From Bradyrhizobium sp. CSS354 (GTDB lineage Bacteria; Pseudomonadota; Alphaproteobacteria; Rhizobiales; Xanthobacteraceae), in the NCBI RefSeq assembly GCF_029051725.1, contig NZ_JAACFU010000003.1, positions 248,001 through 312,000 of the forward strand: a DNA stretch of 64,000 nt. The letters are read 5' to 3'. Shown here piece after piece: positions 35,901 to 44,047 of the stretch. The notes beneath the pieces were generated by a model, which saw only the letters and a program-made list of their open reading frames with translations, did not search any database and was not told the DNA's origin. Within the stretch, counting starts at the first letter, position 1; the number at the start of each line of letters is the position of its first letter. The position numbers and the translations under genes are program-made.

Positions 35901-36587
35901 CTACTCGCTTCTGTTCTCGCCGACAGACAGTGCACAGATGCGTGACAGATATGTGTAGGACAGCCCGGTCTCCTCGGCCCAGGCGTTGAACTGCGCCTGC
36001 ACTTTTGCGAGATCGCCCTTGGACTTGACCTCTTCGGCAATGTTGAGACCGGCATCGCGCAGGCACGCCACGACGTCCCTGGACGTCACAAAGCCGTCCC
36101 AGCCGACGAACCGCAGCAGCATCTGACCGGTATTGCCTCCTAACCGGCTGCCACGCTTGCTCAGGAGATCGAGCAGGCCGATCTGGTCGGACGGCGGCCA
36201 CTTCGCCAGAAACCTGCCGAAGCTGCCGTGCTCTTTTGCGATCTCCTGGATGAAGGCGGCGTTGTCGCGCACCGACATGATCTTGGCACCGTTGCGCACG
36301 ATGCGCGCGTCGCGCAGCAGGGCCTCCCAATAATCCTCCGGCTGGAAGGTGAGCTTGGCCGGCTGGAAACGCAGGAAGGCGTCTTCAAACCCGTCCCATT
36401 TCGTCTCGATCACGCTCCAGGCAAAGCCGGCGCAAAACACACGCTTCGTCATCTCTGCGAGAATGCGGTCGTCGCCCCGCTTGGCGAGGCCTTTCAGGTC
36501 GGGCTTTTCGGGCATCAGCTTTTCGAGCGCCTTGGGCCCGCCCTTGCGCTTTTCCGCGCGAGCACAAATGGTCTTGAACGAGGTCAT
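35901..36587 (-). CDS. DNA-3-methyladenine glycosylase I-like protein (HhH-GPD fold)
   Basis: A 228-residue protein of the Tag-like family. It is helical throughout, and the family landmarks are E-M-T-K-R-V-F-C-A-G-F-A-W-S-V-I-E-x-K-W near residues 45-64, R-D-A-R-I-V-R-N-G-A-K-I, and G-G-N-T-G-Q-M-L-L-R-F-V-G-W-D-G-F-V-T-S-R-D-V in the HhH-like part. The typical Tag zinc-binding residues are not evident, so activity on 3-methyladenine is inferred. It is near dinB but not in an operon with it. The start ATG 36587 begins MTSFKTICAR. Confidence 0.8.
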   Translation of the reverse strand: MTSFKTICARAEKRKGGPKALEKLMPEKPDLKGLAKRGDDRILAEMTKRVFCAGFAWSVIETKWDGFEDAFLRFQPAKLTFQPEDYWEALLRDARIVRNGAKIMSVRDNAAFIQEIAKEHGSFGRFLAKWPPSDQIGLLDLLSKRGSRLGGNTGQMLLRFVGWDGFVTSRDVVACLRDAGLNIAEEVKSKGDLAKVQAQFNAWAEETGLSYTYLSRICALSVGENRSE

Positions 36588-36806
36588 GGGAAACGAGCTG
36601 TTGGGGGCGCGAGCTGTTGAGGATACGCTACGACATCAGAATTCGATGATCCGGTCCAGCCCGGCAACGCTTCGATGCTTGCACCCGCGGATGGGCCGCA
36701 GCATACTGCCCGCGTTGAATTGGCAAGAAATGCCACTGGTCCGCTTCTTGCGTTCAGACATTTTGCAATCCCCGAGCATTTTTGACGTCTCACCCGTGGA
36801 TTTCCA

Positions 36807-37634
36807 ATGCGCTGCCTGGTCGTGGCCGACCTGCACTATTCGCTGCCTCAGCTCGACTGGCTCGTCAGCGCCGCTCCGCAATTCGACCTCGTGATCTTCG
36901 CCGGCGATGCGCTCGACATTGGCTCGATGGTGGATTTTCGCGCGCAGATCGTGGTGGTGAAGAAGTACCTCGCCCTGCTCGCCGCGAAGACAAGCGTGAT
37001 CCTCTGCTCGGGCAATCACGATCTCGACGAGCGCAATGCGGAAGGCGAAAAGATCTCGCGCTGGATCTCGGAGGTGCGCGAGTTGGGCGTTGCCTGCGAC
37101 GGTGACGGCCTCACCATCGGCGACACGCTGTTCACGGTGTGCCCATGGTGGGATGGGCCGCTGGTCAAGGAACGCCTCGTCGCGCAGCTCGCCGCCGCCG
37201 CGGCCGGCCGGCCGCAGCGCTGGATCTGGATACATCATGCGCCGCCGGCGGATTCACCGACGAGCTGGGGCGGCAAGCGTTTTTTTGGCGACGTCGAGCT
37301 GGTGCAATGGATCATGCAGTACCAGCCCTCGATGGTGATCTCGGGCCATGTGCATCAGTCGCCGTTCATTACCGATGGCTCGTGGTTCGACCGGCTCGGC
37401 CAGACCTGGGTCTTCAATACCGGCCTGCAACCCGGCCGCCCGCCGACATATATCGTGCTGGACCTCGATGCGGACAGGGCGTTCTGGCTTGCGGCCGGTG
37501 AGGCGCAATGGATCGATCTTGGCGCGCCGCTGAAGCGGCCCGCCGCTCCGATCGAGGCGCCGCCCGACTGGCTCACATTCTTGGATCGGATTGCCGATCC
37601 GAGCCTGGCGAGACCTCGAGCGGCGGCAGGTTGA
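36807..37634 (+). CDS. Calcineurin-like metallophosphoesterase
   Basis: A 275-residue cytoplasmic phosphoesterase. The metal-binding motifs are D-L-H-Y-S (Asp8, His10), G-D-A-L-D (near 33), G-N-H-D (near 71) and G-H-V-H (near 180), in the right order. The substrate is unknown; relatives act on nucleic acids, phosphoproteins or nucleotides. The start ATG 36807 begins MRCLVVADLH. Its last 62 bases overlap the end of the convergent cNMP-binding gene. Confidence 0.9.
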   Translation: MRCLVVADLHYSLPQLDWLVSAAPQFDLVIFAGDALDIGSMVDFRAQIVVVKKYLALLAAKTSVILCSGNHDLDERNAEGEKISRWISEVRELGVACDGDGLTIGDTLFTVCPWWDGPLVKERLVAQLAAAAAGRPQRWIWIHHAPPADSPTSWGGKRFFGDVELVQWIMQYQPSMVISGHVHQSPFITDGSWFDRLGQTWVFNTGLQPGRPPTYIVLDLDADRAFWLAAGEAQWIDLGAPLKRPAAPIEAPPDWLTFLDRIADPSLARPRAAAG

Positions 37635-38058
37635 TCATGCTCTGGAGCACCTCGCCGACCATGGCCAGATGCGTGCCGTGGCCGGCATATTGCTGCTTGA
37701 GATCGGCGAGATAGGTGTTGGCGACATTGAGCCGCTGCGCCAGCATTTTGGCGATCAGAAGCGCCACGCCCGCCTCCTGCTTGAGGAACGAGGCGGCATC
37801 CTCGAATTCGTAGACGACGGAATCAGAGCAGGCCCGAACGGTCGCAGTGTGCGGCTGTCCCAGCAGCACCGACATTTCGCCCAGCACCGCACCGGGCTCG
37901 ACCACGGTGGCGACCACCATCTCGCCCTTGAGCACCTCGAGCTTGCCCTGCATCAGCACAAAAAGATGACCGGTGGTGCCGCCCTCGGCGACGATAATCG
38001 TGCCGGCCGCAACCTGCCGCTCCGTCCCACCGGTGCAATAATCCAGAACTGCGCGCAT
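37573..38058 (-). CDS. Cyclic-nucleotide-binding (cNMP/CRP-like) domain protein
   Basis: A 161-residue protein with a single CRP-like sensor domain: V-A-A-G-T-I-I-V-A-E-G, a G-H-L-F-V-L-M-Q-G-K-L-E-V strand pair, G-A-V-L-G-E-M-S-V-L-L-G-Q-P-H-T-A-T-V-R-A, where the phosphate-binding cassette has G-E with T-A-T in place of the usual R-T/S-A. This change makes cyclic-nucleotide binding uncertain. There is no DNA-binding domain after it, only a helix with A-Q-R-L-N-V-A-N-T. ATG 38058 is chosen. The gene overlaps the metallophosphoesterase gene tail to tail by 62 bases. Confidence 0.85.
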   Translation of the reverse strand: MRAVLDYCTGGTERQVAAGTIIVAEGGTTGHLFVLMQGKLEVLKGEMVVATVVEPGAVLGEMSVLLGQPHTATVRACSDSVVYEFEDAASFLKQEAGVALLIAKMLAQRLNVANTYLADLKQQYAGHGTHLAMVGEVLQSMINLPPLEVSPGSDRQSDPRM

Positions 38059-38116
38059 CCGACCAAAGCTCCCGCCGCAGGGAGATAGTAGGGCACGATC
38101 GGCGTCGCGTGCTTGC

Positions 38117-38665
38117 TCAAATTTGCGGCAAGCCCCGCACCCGCGACAGCCGCTTCGCCAGGTGGACCGACTGCCAGTCTCCCAGACCGGTGTCCTCGAA
38201 CCCCGCCTTCTTCGCAAGGCCGCGCATCTCGGCGTTCACGCGCGCGGTCTCAGCTGCAATCATCTCGTGACCGAGATCGCTCGCGTGCCTCTCCAAGGCC
38301 GTCATCATCCGGAGGCCGACGCCCTTGCGCTGAAAGCCATCGGCAACGGAGATGGCGAAATCACCATGCCGTGCAGCCGCATCGTACGCGTATCTGGTTT
38401 CGCCGATGATCGTGCCTTCCCCTTCCTGCCTGATCTCGGCGAGCAGGGTGAACTGATCGGGATGGCTGGTCCTGGCGACGCATTCGGCCGCGACCACGGC
38501 AAAGTCCGCCCGCGCACCCATGAAACGCTTGTTGCGCGATGTCGTGGAGAGGCCCGTGAAATAGATCGAGAGGCTCTCGAGATCGGACGCGCTGGCCGGC
38601 CTGATACGGACCGTGGCGTTGGCTTCGGCTGGCTCGACAATGGCATCCAGCAACAACTGTGACAT
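38117..38665 (-). CDS. GNAT family N-acetyltransferase
   Basis: A 182-residue acetyltransferase. The acetyl-CoA loop is in S-V-A-D-G-F-Q-R-K-G-V-G-L-R-M-M-T-A-L (Q/R-x-x-G-x-G form), with ARHGDFAISV before it as the core strand and E-T-A-R-V-N-A-E-M-R-G-L-A-K-K-A-G-F at the end. It resembles the C-terminal part of protein/CoA-ligase acetyltransferases (Pat-like), but the cyclic-nucleotide domain that some Pat enzymes carry is on the separate gene next door (37573-38058). The substrate is unknown. ATG 38665 is chosen over one 12 codons earlier. Confidence 0.85.
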   Translation of the reverse strand: MSQLLLDAIVEPAEANATVRIRPASASDLESLSIYFTGLSTTSRNKRFMGARADFAVVAAECVARTSHPDQFTLLAEIRQEGEGTIIGETRYAYDAAARHGDFAISVADGFQRKGVGLRMMTALERHASDLGHEMIAAETARVNAEMRGLAKKAGFEDTGLGDWQSVHLAKRLSRVRGLPQI

Positions 38666-38786
38666 GCGCGAGGCTCTCGGCAGGTTGCATCGAATGCACA
38701 CCTAACTGAGACCGCGCGCTTACCGCTTGGACATTGCGGCCAATCTTGCGGCCGAAAACGAACAGTTCGTTGCCGAGTGCCGGGCG

Positions 38787-39527
38787 TCACACGCGAGAGA
38801 GTGACGGCACCTCCTCCGGCACGATCGCCTGAAGGCCGCCGAAGCGGCGCTCGCGGCCGTGGAAGGAGGCCAGGGCGGCGGCGAGATCGCCCGCGTCGAA
38901 TTCGGGCCACATCCGCTCGGTGAAGTGCAGCTCGGCATAGGCACCTTCCCAGAGCAGGAAGTCCGACAGCCGCTTCTCACCCGAGGTGCGGATGATGAGA
39001 TCGACGTCGCGCAAACCGGCCTCGCCGGTGACGAGCTGCGAAAACGCCTCGCGGGTGAGACTCGTCAACGCCGCCGCCTTGGCCGCCGCGTTGAGGATGG
39101 CATCGCGCGCGGAATAGTCGACGGCGATGCGCAGATGAAGCGTGCTGCCCTGCGCGGTGGCGTCTTCCGCTCGCGCAATCGCATTGGCAATGCCGTCGGG
39201 CAGGCGGTCGCGGCGGCCGATCACGGTGAGGCGCACGCCGTTCTTGACCAGGCTCTGCACCTCGTTGGCGAGATAGAAGCGCAGAAGCGTCATCAGCGCG
39301 CCGACCTCGGCCCTCGGCCTTCGCCAATTGTCGGTCGAGAAGGCGTAGAGCGTCAGCGTGCCGATACCTTGCTTGGGCGCGGCTTCGACGATGCGGCGGA
39401 TCGCCTCGACGCCGGCCTCATGGCCGCGCACGCGCGACATGCCGCGCCGCGTCGCCCATCTGCCGTTACCGTCCATGATGATGCCGACGTGAAGCTTCTC
39501 GTTGCGGGACGCAAGGTCACTTTGCAT
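38787..39527 (-). CDS. uppS: Undecaprenyl diphosphate synthase-type prenyltransferase
   Basis: A 246-residue cis-prenyltransferase that extends farnesyl diphosphate to the C55 lipid carrier for cell-wall and polysaccharide synthesis. The motif I-M-D-G-N-G-R-W places the catalytic Asp at 19; R-G-M-x-R-V-x-G-H, T-L-Y-A-F-S-T-D-N-W-R-R-P and I-R-T-S-G-E-K-R-L-S-D-F-L-L-W follow. The neighbours usual for the housekeeping copy (frr, cdsA, dxr) are absent, so a second copy probably exists elsewhere. The start is ATG 39527 with GGAG about 10 bases upstream. A perfect 17-base palindrome covers the start codon. Confidence 0.93.
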   Translation of the reverse strand: MQSDLASRNEKLHVGIIMDGNGRWATRRGMSRVRGHEAGVEAIRRIVEAAPKQGIGTLTLYAFSTDNWRRPRAEVGALMTLLRFYLANEVQSLVKNGVRLTVIGRRDRLPDGIANAIARAEDATAQGSTLHLRIAVDYSARDAILNAAAKAAALTSLTREAFSQLVTGEAGLRDVDLIIRTSGEKRLSDFLLWEGAYAELHFTERMWPEFDAGDLAAALASFHGRERRFGGLQAIVPEEVPSLSRV

Positions 39528-39535
39528 TGCAAAGT
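39519..39535. promoter_or_regulatory. Perfect 17-base palindrome over the uppS start (operator candidate 1)
   Basis: The sequence ACTTTGCATTGCAAAGT is an 8+1+8 perfect palindrome that includes the uppS start codon (39525-39527). It matches the site at 40594-40610 at 16 of 17 positions when that site is read on the minus strand. A winged-helix regulator gene lies directly upstream. Confidence 0.65.
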
Positions 39536-39560
39536 CTCCGGTCAAAAAAAGGGAAGGGGA

Positions 39561-39938
39561 TCAGGTCGAGACGATACCGAGACGGCCGAGCGGCGCCGTC
39601 TCGCGGCCGGCGGCCTTGGCGGCGTCGCGCACCAGGCGTTCGAGCACGGCGAGATAGTCGAGGAAGCGGCGGCGGCCGGCCTTGGTCAGGCGGCAGGTCG
39701 TGTGCGGGCGATTGCCCTCATAGCCCTTGGTCACCTCGACGAGGCCGGCTTCCTGGAGCACGGCGAGATGCCGGCTGAGATTGCCGTCGGTGAGGCCGCA
39801 GAGCTGCTTGAGATCGGCGAACGCCAGACCCTTCGGGTGCGCCATCAGCGAGGTCAGAAGTCCGAGCCTCGCCTTTTCGTGGATCACGCGGTCCAGTCCT
39901 TCATAAGAGAAGGGTGCGCTGTCAATCTTCGACATCAT
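39561..39938 (-). CDS. Winged-helix transcriptional regulator (ArsR/HTH_34-like)
   Basis: A 125-residue DNA-binding protein. Residues 20-100 form a winged helix with recognition helix G-L-T-D-G-N-L-S-R-H-L-A-V-L-Q-E-A-G-L-V and wing V-T-K-G-Y-E-G-N-R-P-H-T-T-C-R-L-T. This layout matches the HTH_34 (PF13601) group, whose members often control a neighbouring membrane protein. Its start (ATG 39938) overlaps the end of the upstream membrane-protein gene by 17 bases, so the two are translationally coupled. uppS follows 33 bases after its stop. It probably binds the two ACTTTGnAnTGCAAAGT-like palindromes in this operon. Confidence 0.88.
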   Translation of the reverse strand: MMSKIDSAPFSYEGLDRVIHEKARLGLLTSLMAHPKGLAFADLKQLCGLTDGNLSRHLAVLQEAGLVEVTKGYEGNRPHTTCRLTKAGRRRFLDYLAVLERLVRDAAKAAGRETAPLGRLGIVST

Positions 39939-40539
39939 GGTCTCCGGATGCGAAATAAAGAATGCCCGCCATCACCGACTGCCCGATCACGAAAGGCAGG
40001 CCCATGGTCCATGGCGACAGCGTGTGGGTTTGGCTCGCGAGCACGACCACCGCGAAGCCGGAGATGAAATACCAGGCGCCGGCGAGCGCCACGGTGCGTG
40101 GAAGCGAGCGGACGGAGGCGAAAATGCCGAGCGACACCAGGATCTGCCACAGGCCGGGCAGCAGCCACAACGTTTCGCTTGCGAATTTCCACATCACCAC
40201 CGCAAGCAGCACACCGGCAACGCCTGCGGGCAGGAACTGCTCGACTGCCTGGTGGATCATCGCATCGGCGAGGCCCGAATGATGGCGGCGCGAACGCGCA
40301 CGCATCTCGACGCCGATGATCAGGCCGGAGAGCGCGGCGGCTATGAACCAGCCGAAGAAGAAACCGAGCGGCTCGCCGGTGGGATCATCGAGCAACCAGA
40401 ATTGCAGGATCGCGGTGAGAAGCGCGACCGCGCCGGTCGCGGCCATCGTCGCCGGGCCGTAGCCGCGGAATGCCGTGCCGGCCGCAATCTGGCTGCGGAT
40501 CGCCACGATGTCGGCCAGTGCCTTGTCGAGATCGCGCAT
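39922..40539 (-). CDS. Six-helix membrane protein, function unknown
   Basis: A 205-residue integral membrane protein with six predicted helices at about 28-50, 57-78, 102-120, 126-145, 149-170 and 179-198. A short N-terminal cytoplasmic helix (MRDLDKALADIVAIRSQIAA) and the basic loop R-A-R-S-R-R-H-H between helices 2 and 3 suggest a sensory or regulatory role. Family not recognised. It is the first gene of the operon with the regulator and uppS. The start ATG 40539 is preferred, without a strong ribosome-binding site. An operator-like palindrome lies 55 bases upstream. Confidence 0.8.
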   Translation of the reverse strand: MRDLDKALADIVAIRSQIAAGTAFRGYGPATMAATGAVALLTAILQFWLLDDPTGEPLGFFFGWFIAAALSGLIIGVEMRARSRRHHSGLADAMIHQAVEQFLPAGVAGVLLAVVMWKFASETLWLLPGLWQILVSLGIFASVRSLPRTVALAGAWYFISGFAVVVLASQTHTLSPWTMGLPFVIGQSVMAGILYFASGDHDVED

Positions 40540-40592
40540 TGGCAACGCCAAAACCTCGCTCCGCCCATGCTTGCCGGGAATACCGGCTCCAT

Positions 40593-40628
40593 TACTTTGT
40601 AATGCAAAGTATATCGGATCGCAAAGTA
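40593..40628 (-). promoter_or_regulatory. Operator candidate 2 upstream of the membrane-protein/regulator/uppS operon
   Basis: TACTTTG and CAAAGTA enclose a 5-base centre at 40593-40611, followed by a direct half-site copy GCAAAGTA at 40621-40628 (first copy 40604-40611). The core matches the uppS palindrome at 16 of 17 positions when read on the minus strand. Its position suits repression or activation of the operon promoter. Confidence 0.65.
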
Positions 40629-40740
40629 AAGGCAAGCCCGAACGCCGCCTCTCAACACTGGTCCCTCGCCGGACAACTGCCGGTTGCGCGTCACCTCCTC
40701 CCACAGATAAGATGCGCGCGAATGCGCTCTGGGGGAAAGT

Positions 40741-41985
40741 ATGTGGCTTAAGTCATTCATCGTTGCGTCTTTATTGCAGCTTGGCGTCGTCACCGCAGCG
40801 CACGCGGCCGGGCCATTCGGCAGCGTAAAAATCGGCAACTGGGTCGGCGGCGCGTTCAGCAATGACGAAACGGGAGCCTTCTCGCATTGTGCCGCGACGG
40901 CGCCTTATGCCAACGGCGTCATTCTCGTGGTCGGCCAGAATTCTGGGGGCTCGTGGATATTGAGCTTTGCGAGTCCCAGCTACCGCTTCACCAAGGGCGA
41001 GAACGCCGCGATCGACGTCATCTTTGACGGACAGGAGCAGGCCAGACTGTTCGCCACGGCCAACCAGACGAACATGCTCAGCTCCGTCATGCCTGCCAAC
41101 GTGGTACGAACGTTTCAGAAGGCGAGCCTGATGGTGGCGACGAGCGGCCGCACCGTCCTGAACTTCGACCTGACCTCGGCCGGGCCCGTGATCGCGGCGT
41201 TGGCCAATTGCGTCACCAAGGTCAAAGCCGACGGGCTGAGCAAGGCTGGAGACTTTACGAAGGTTGCGGCAAAGCCGCAGGCCGCGCCGGACAAACAGGC
41301 ATCCCCGTCGGCTAGCAAGCCCACCAGAGCCAAAAGCGGTACCGGCTTTGTCGTGAGTGCCAGCGGACACGTCGTCACCAATAACCATGTGATCAATGGC
41401 TGCGTCGGCGACATAAAGGGCAATCTCACGGGTGAAGCCGGAATGGTGTTGCGCGTGGTGTCGAGCGACGCCAACAACGACCTCGCGTTGCTGCAGGCGC
41501 CGTCGACGACCACGTTCAAGGAGTTCGCCCGCATCCGCGATCGCTCGATCCGCTCCGGCGATTCCGTCGTCGCGATCGGCTTTCCCTTCCATGGGCTGCT
41601 GACTTCGGACTTCACCGTGACGACCGGCATCGTCAGCTCGCTCAGCGGCATGCGCAACGATTCGCGTTTCCTGCAAATCAGTGCGCCGGTGCAGCCCGGC
41701 AATAGCGGCGGCCCGCTGTTCGACACCACCGGGCAGATCGTGGGCGTCGTTACGGGAAAGCTGGACGGATTACGGGTCGCGGCTGCGACCGGCAACATCC
41801 CCGAGAACATCAACTTCGCGATCAAGACCGGCGCGCTGCGTGACTTCCTCGACAACTCCGTGGTGCCCTACCAGACTGCCGAACCGAAGGGCGAGATCAA
41901 GACCACCGACATCGCAGGCAACGCGCGGCCGTATACGATGCTGATCTCGTGCAACGGTACGGAACAGGCTGAGGCGAAGCGGTAG
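40741..41985 (+). CDS. HtrA/trypsin-like serine protease, exported
   Basis: A 414-residue exported protein. The signal peptide is MWLKSFIVAS...THAAHAAG, probably cleaved after A-H-A near residue 22. A ~170-residue N-terminal domain of unknown type precedes an S1C protease domain with the triad His216 (T-N-N-H-V-I), Asp247 (N-N-D-L-A-L-L) and Ser322 (G-N-S-G-G-P). No PDZ domain follows, unlike DegP, so it is a short HtrA-like form. ATG 40741 is chosen. It is divergent from the membrane-protein operon, with about 200 bases between the start codons. Confidence 0.9.
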   Translation: MWLKSFIVASLLQLGVVTAAHAAGPFGSVKIGNWVGGAFSNDETGAFSHCAATAPYANGVILVVGQNSGGSWILSFASPSYRFTKGENAAIDVIFDGQEQARLFATANQTNMLSSVMPANVVRTFQKASLMVATSGRTVLNFDLTSAGPVIAALANCVTKVKADGLSKAGDFTKVAAKPQAAPDKQASPSASKPTRAKSGTGFVVSASGHVVTNNHVINGCVGDIKGNLTGEAGMVLRVVSSDANNDLALLQAPSTTTFKEFARIRDRSIRSGDSVVAIGFPFHGLLTSDFTVTTGIVSSLSGMRNDSRFLQISAPVQPGNSGGPLFDTTGQIVGVVTGKLDGLRVAAATGNIPENINFAIKTGALRDFLDNSVVPYQTAEPKGEIKTTDIAGNARPYTMLISCNGTEQAEAKR

Positions 41986-42057
41986 CGGCAACGCAGGCCG
42001 GATGGAGCGGTTGGGCCTATACGAAGCGCTCTGTCCGGGCTGAAATCAGCCAGCTCG

Positions 42058-42336
42058 CTAGTACGGCGCGACGGGCCGCGGTCGCCGGTGCGGCCGCGGT
42101 TGCGCCGGCGAAACCTGGCTGTAGGCAAAGCGGGGATTGCGATCGCAGTACAGCAGTCGGCCGGACACGCTAGCCTGACATTGTTCATAGGTGCTGTAGG
42201 AGCATTCGCCCGGATAGTCATACTCACCGCCCTGGGCACACCAGGGATAGTCGCGCGCCGCTGCAGGCGTGACGGCGGAGAAGCCGGCCAGGAGTGTGGC
42301 GCCGAGGCCCAGCAGTGCCAATTGCGTCTTGCGCAT
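42058..42336 (-). CDS. DUF3551 family small exported protein
   Basis: A 92-residue exported protein. A signal peptide of about 28 residues (MRKTQLALLGLGATLLAGFS...AAA) precedes D-Y-P-W-C-A-Q-G-G-E-Y, and the four conserved Cys (in YPWCAQ, GECSYS, EQCQAS and LLYCDRN) fit DUF3551, a family expanded in Bradyrhizobium. The function is unknown. A Pro/Arg-rich tail ends the protein. ATG 42336 has AGGAG 9 bases upstream. Confidence 0.88.
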   Translation of the reverse strand: MRKTQLALLGLGATLLAGFSAVTPAAARDYPWCAQGGEYDYPGECSYSTYEQCQASVSGRLLYCDRNPRFAYSQVSPAQPRPHRRPRPVAPY

Positions 42337-42450
42337 GATCCCAACTCCTATCCTCACAGCGCGAGATACGCGCCATATAGCATCAGGTTTCGCCAAGCCG
42401 TTTTATTCCAGATCAACGAGGCTGGCGTGCAAGAAACCTTGATACGCAAG

Positions 42451-42479
42451 AAAAAAGCCCTGCCGAACGGGGCAGGGCT
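42451..42479 (-). terminator. Rho-independent terminator of the Bug-type binding-protein gene
   Basis: Read on the minus strand, AGCCCTGCC and GGCAGGGCT form a 9-bp stem with a 6-base loop and are followed by a run of six T. It starts 24 bases after the stop codon of the gene at 42504-43478. Confidence 0.9.
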
Positions 42480-42503
42480 CCAATCACGGACATCACAAGA
42501 TCG

Positions 42504-43478
42504 CTACTCGACCTTGAGGCCGGCGAACTCGACGACCTTCTTCCATTTCTCGGTCTCGGCCTTGATCTCCTCGCCGAACGCCTCGGGCGTCTGCGCCCGC
42601 GGCTCGCCGCCGAGCTCGACCAGGCGCTTGGCCATGTCCGGCTCCTTTATCAGCGTGTTGATCTCGCTGTTGAGCTTGGCGATGATCTCCTTGGGCGTGT
42701 TCTTCGGCGCCCCCATGCCGAACAGCGCGCTCGCCTCGTAGCCCTTCACGGTCTCGCCGATCGCCGGCACGTCGGGCAGCTGCGGCGAGCGCTCCGCCGT
42801 AGTGACGCCGATGGCGCGGAGCGCCCCGGACCGGATGTGCTGGATGATCGAGGGCATGTTGTCGAAGATCACCTGCACCTGGCCCCCGAGCATGTCGGTG
42901 ATCGCTGGCGCGGCGCCGCGATAGGGCACGTGCTGCATCTTGCAGCCCGTCAGCGCCATGAACATCTCGCCGGACAGATGCACCGAGGTGCCGTTGCCCG
43001 AGGATGCCATGTTGACCTTGCCGGGATTGGCCTTCACGTATTCGATGAATTCGGCGACGGTCTTGGCCGGCACGTCCTTGTTGACGGTCATCACGTTCGG
43101 CACGCGCTGGAACGAGGCGACCGGCGCGATGTCGCGCACGAAGTTGAACTTCAGATTGGTGTAGAGCGAGGCGTTGATGTAGTTGGCCGGATTGACCAGT
43201 TGCAGCGTGTAGCCGTCGGGCTCGGCGTTGACGACCGATTCGGTGGCGATATTGTTGCCGGCACCCGGCTTGTTCTCGATCACGAATTGCTGGCCGAACT
43301 TCTCCGACAGCCGCTGACCGATCAGCCGCGCCAGGATGTCGGTGGCCCCGCCCGGCGGATAACCGACCACCCATTTCACCGGGTGGGTCGGGTAGTCGGC
43401 GGCAAGCGCCTTCGACAGCGGGCTGGCTGCAAGCGGACTGGCGGCGAGCAGGCTCAGCGCGGTACGGCGAGTGATCAT
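42504..43478 (-). CDS. Bug/TctC-type tripartite tricarboxylate transporter substrate-binding protein
   Basis: A 324-residue exported protein of the Bug/TctC family. The N-terminus is MITRRTALSLLAASPLAASP, a twin-arginine-like signal. The family opening reads K-W-V-V-G-Y-P-P-G-G-A-T-D-I-L-A-R, then Q-F-V-I-E-N-K-P-G-A-G-N-N-I-A-T. Such proteins bind carboxylates and deliver them to TctAB permeases; no TctA or TctB gene is nearby, as is common for orphan Bug proteins. ATG 43478 is chosen. It is divergent from the VOC gene. Confidence 0.93.
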   Translation of the reverse strand: MITRRTALSLLAASPLAASPLSKALAADYPTHPVKWVVGYPPGGATDILARLIGQRLSEKFGQQFVIENKPGAGNNIATESVVNAEPDGYTLQLVNPANYINASLYTNLKFNFVRDIAPVASFQRVPNVMTVNKDVPAKTVAEFIEYVKANPGKVNMASSGNGTSVHLSGEMFMALTGCKMQHVPYRGAAPAITDMLGGQVQVIFDNMPSIIQHIRSGALRAIGVTTAERSPQLPDVPAIGETVKGYEASALFGMGAPKNTPKEIIAKLNSEINTLIKEPDMAKRLVELGGEPRAQTPEAFGEEIKAETEKWKKVVEFAGLKVE

Positions 43479-43602
43479 CTCAAGGGTTCTCCCAAGTGTT
43501 GTTCTTGAAGCCAGATAGCTTGAAAATGGCGTCGGCGCGCTTGTAACAAAGCTTGCCGCAGGCGGAAAGTGCACGGGGCGCATCGCGACGAAAGGATAAG
43601 GC

Positions 43603-44013
43603 ATGGCGGTCAAGGTCGAAGCCCTCGATCATCTCGTGATCAACGTCGCGGACGTCGCAGTGACCGCCGCGTGGTACGGCAAGATTCTCGGCATGGAAGT
43701 CAAGGTGTTCGACCCCGGCGGCGGCAAAGCGCCGCGGACTTCGCTACAATTCGGTAACCAGAAGATCAACGTCCGGCCTCGCGATGCCGACAAGGTGGAG
43801 TGGTTCACCGCGGACCACCAGACCGCCGGCAGCGAGGATCTGTGCTTCCTCACCTCCGCCAGCCCCGACGAGGTGGTGGCGCATTTGAAGGCACATGGCG
43901 TCGCGATCGAAGAGGGCCCGGTTCCCAAGCAGGGCGCCCGCGGCACCCTGCGCTCGGTCTATTGCAGGGATCCGGATGGCAGCCTGATCGAGATTTCGTC
44001 GTATGAGGACTGA
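43603..44013 (+). CDS. VOC family protein (glyoxalase/dioxygenase superfamily)
   Basis: A 136-residue single-domain VOC protein. It begins with the metal-ligand strand L-D-H-L-V-I-N-V-A-D-V, with the second metal Glu near the end in S-L-I-E-I-S-S-Y, and has the usual Y-C-R-D-P-D-G block. The reaction is not known; relatives include fosfomycin- and bleomycin-type binding proteins and glyoxalases. The start ATG 43603 is preceded by AAGGA. A palindromic repeat separates it from the acyl-CoA ligase. Confidence 0.88.
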   Translation: MAVKVEALDHLVINVADVAVTAAWYGKILGMEVKVFDPGGGKAPRTSLQFGNQKINVRPRDADKVEWFTADHQTAGSEDLCFLTSASPDEVVAHLKAHGVAIEEGPVPKQGARGTLRSVYCRDPDGSLIEISSYED

Positions 44014-44047
44014 CGGCCGGTAAGGCCAAGTCGCCCGCCCCACGCAC

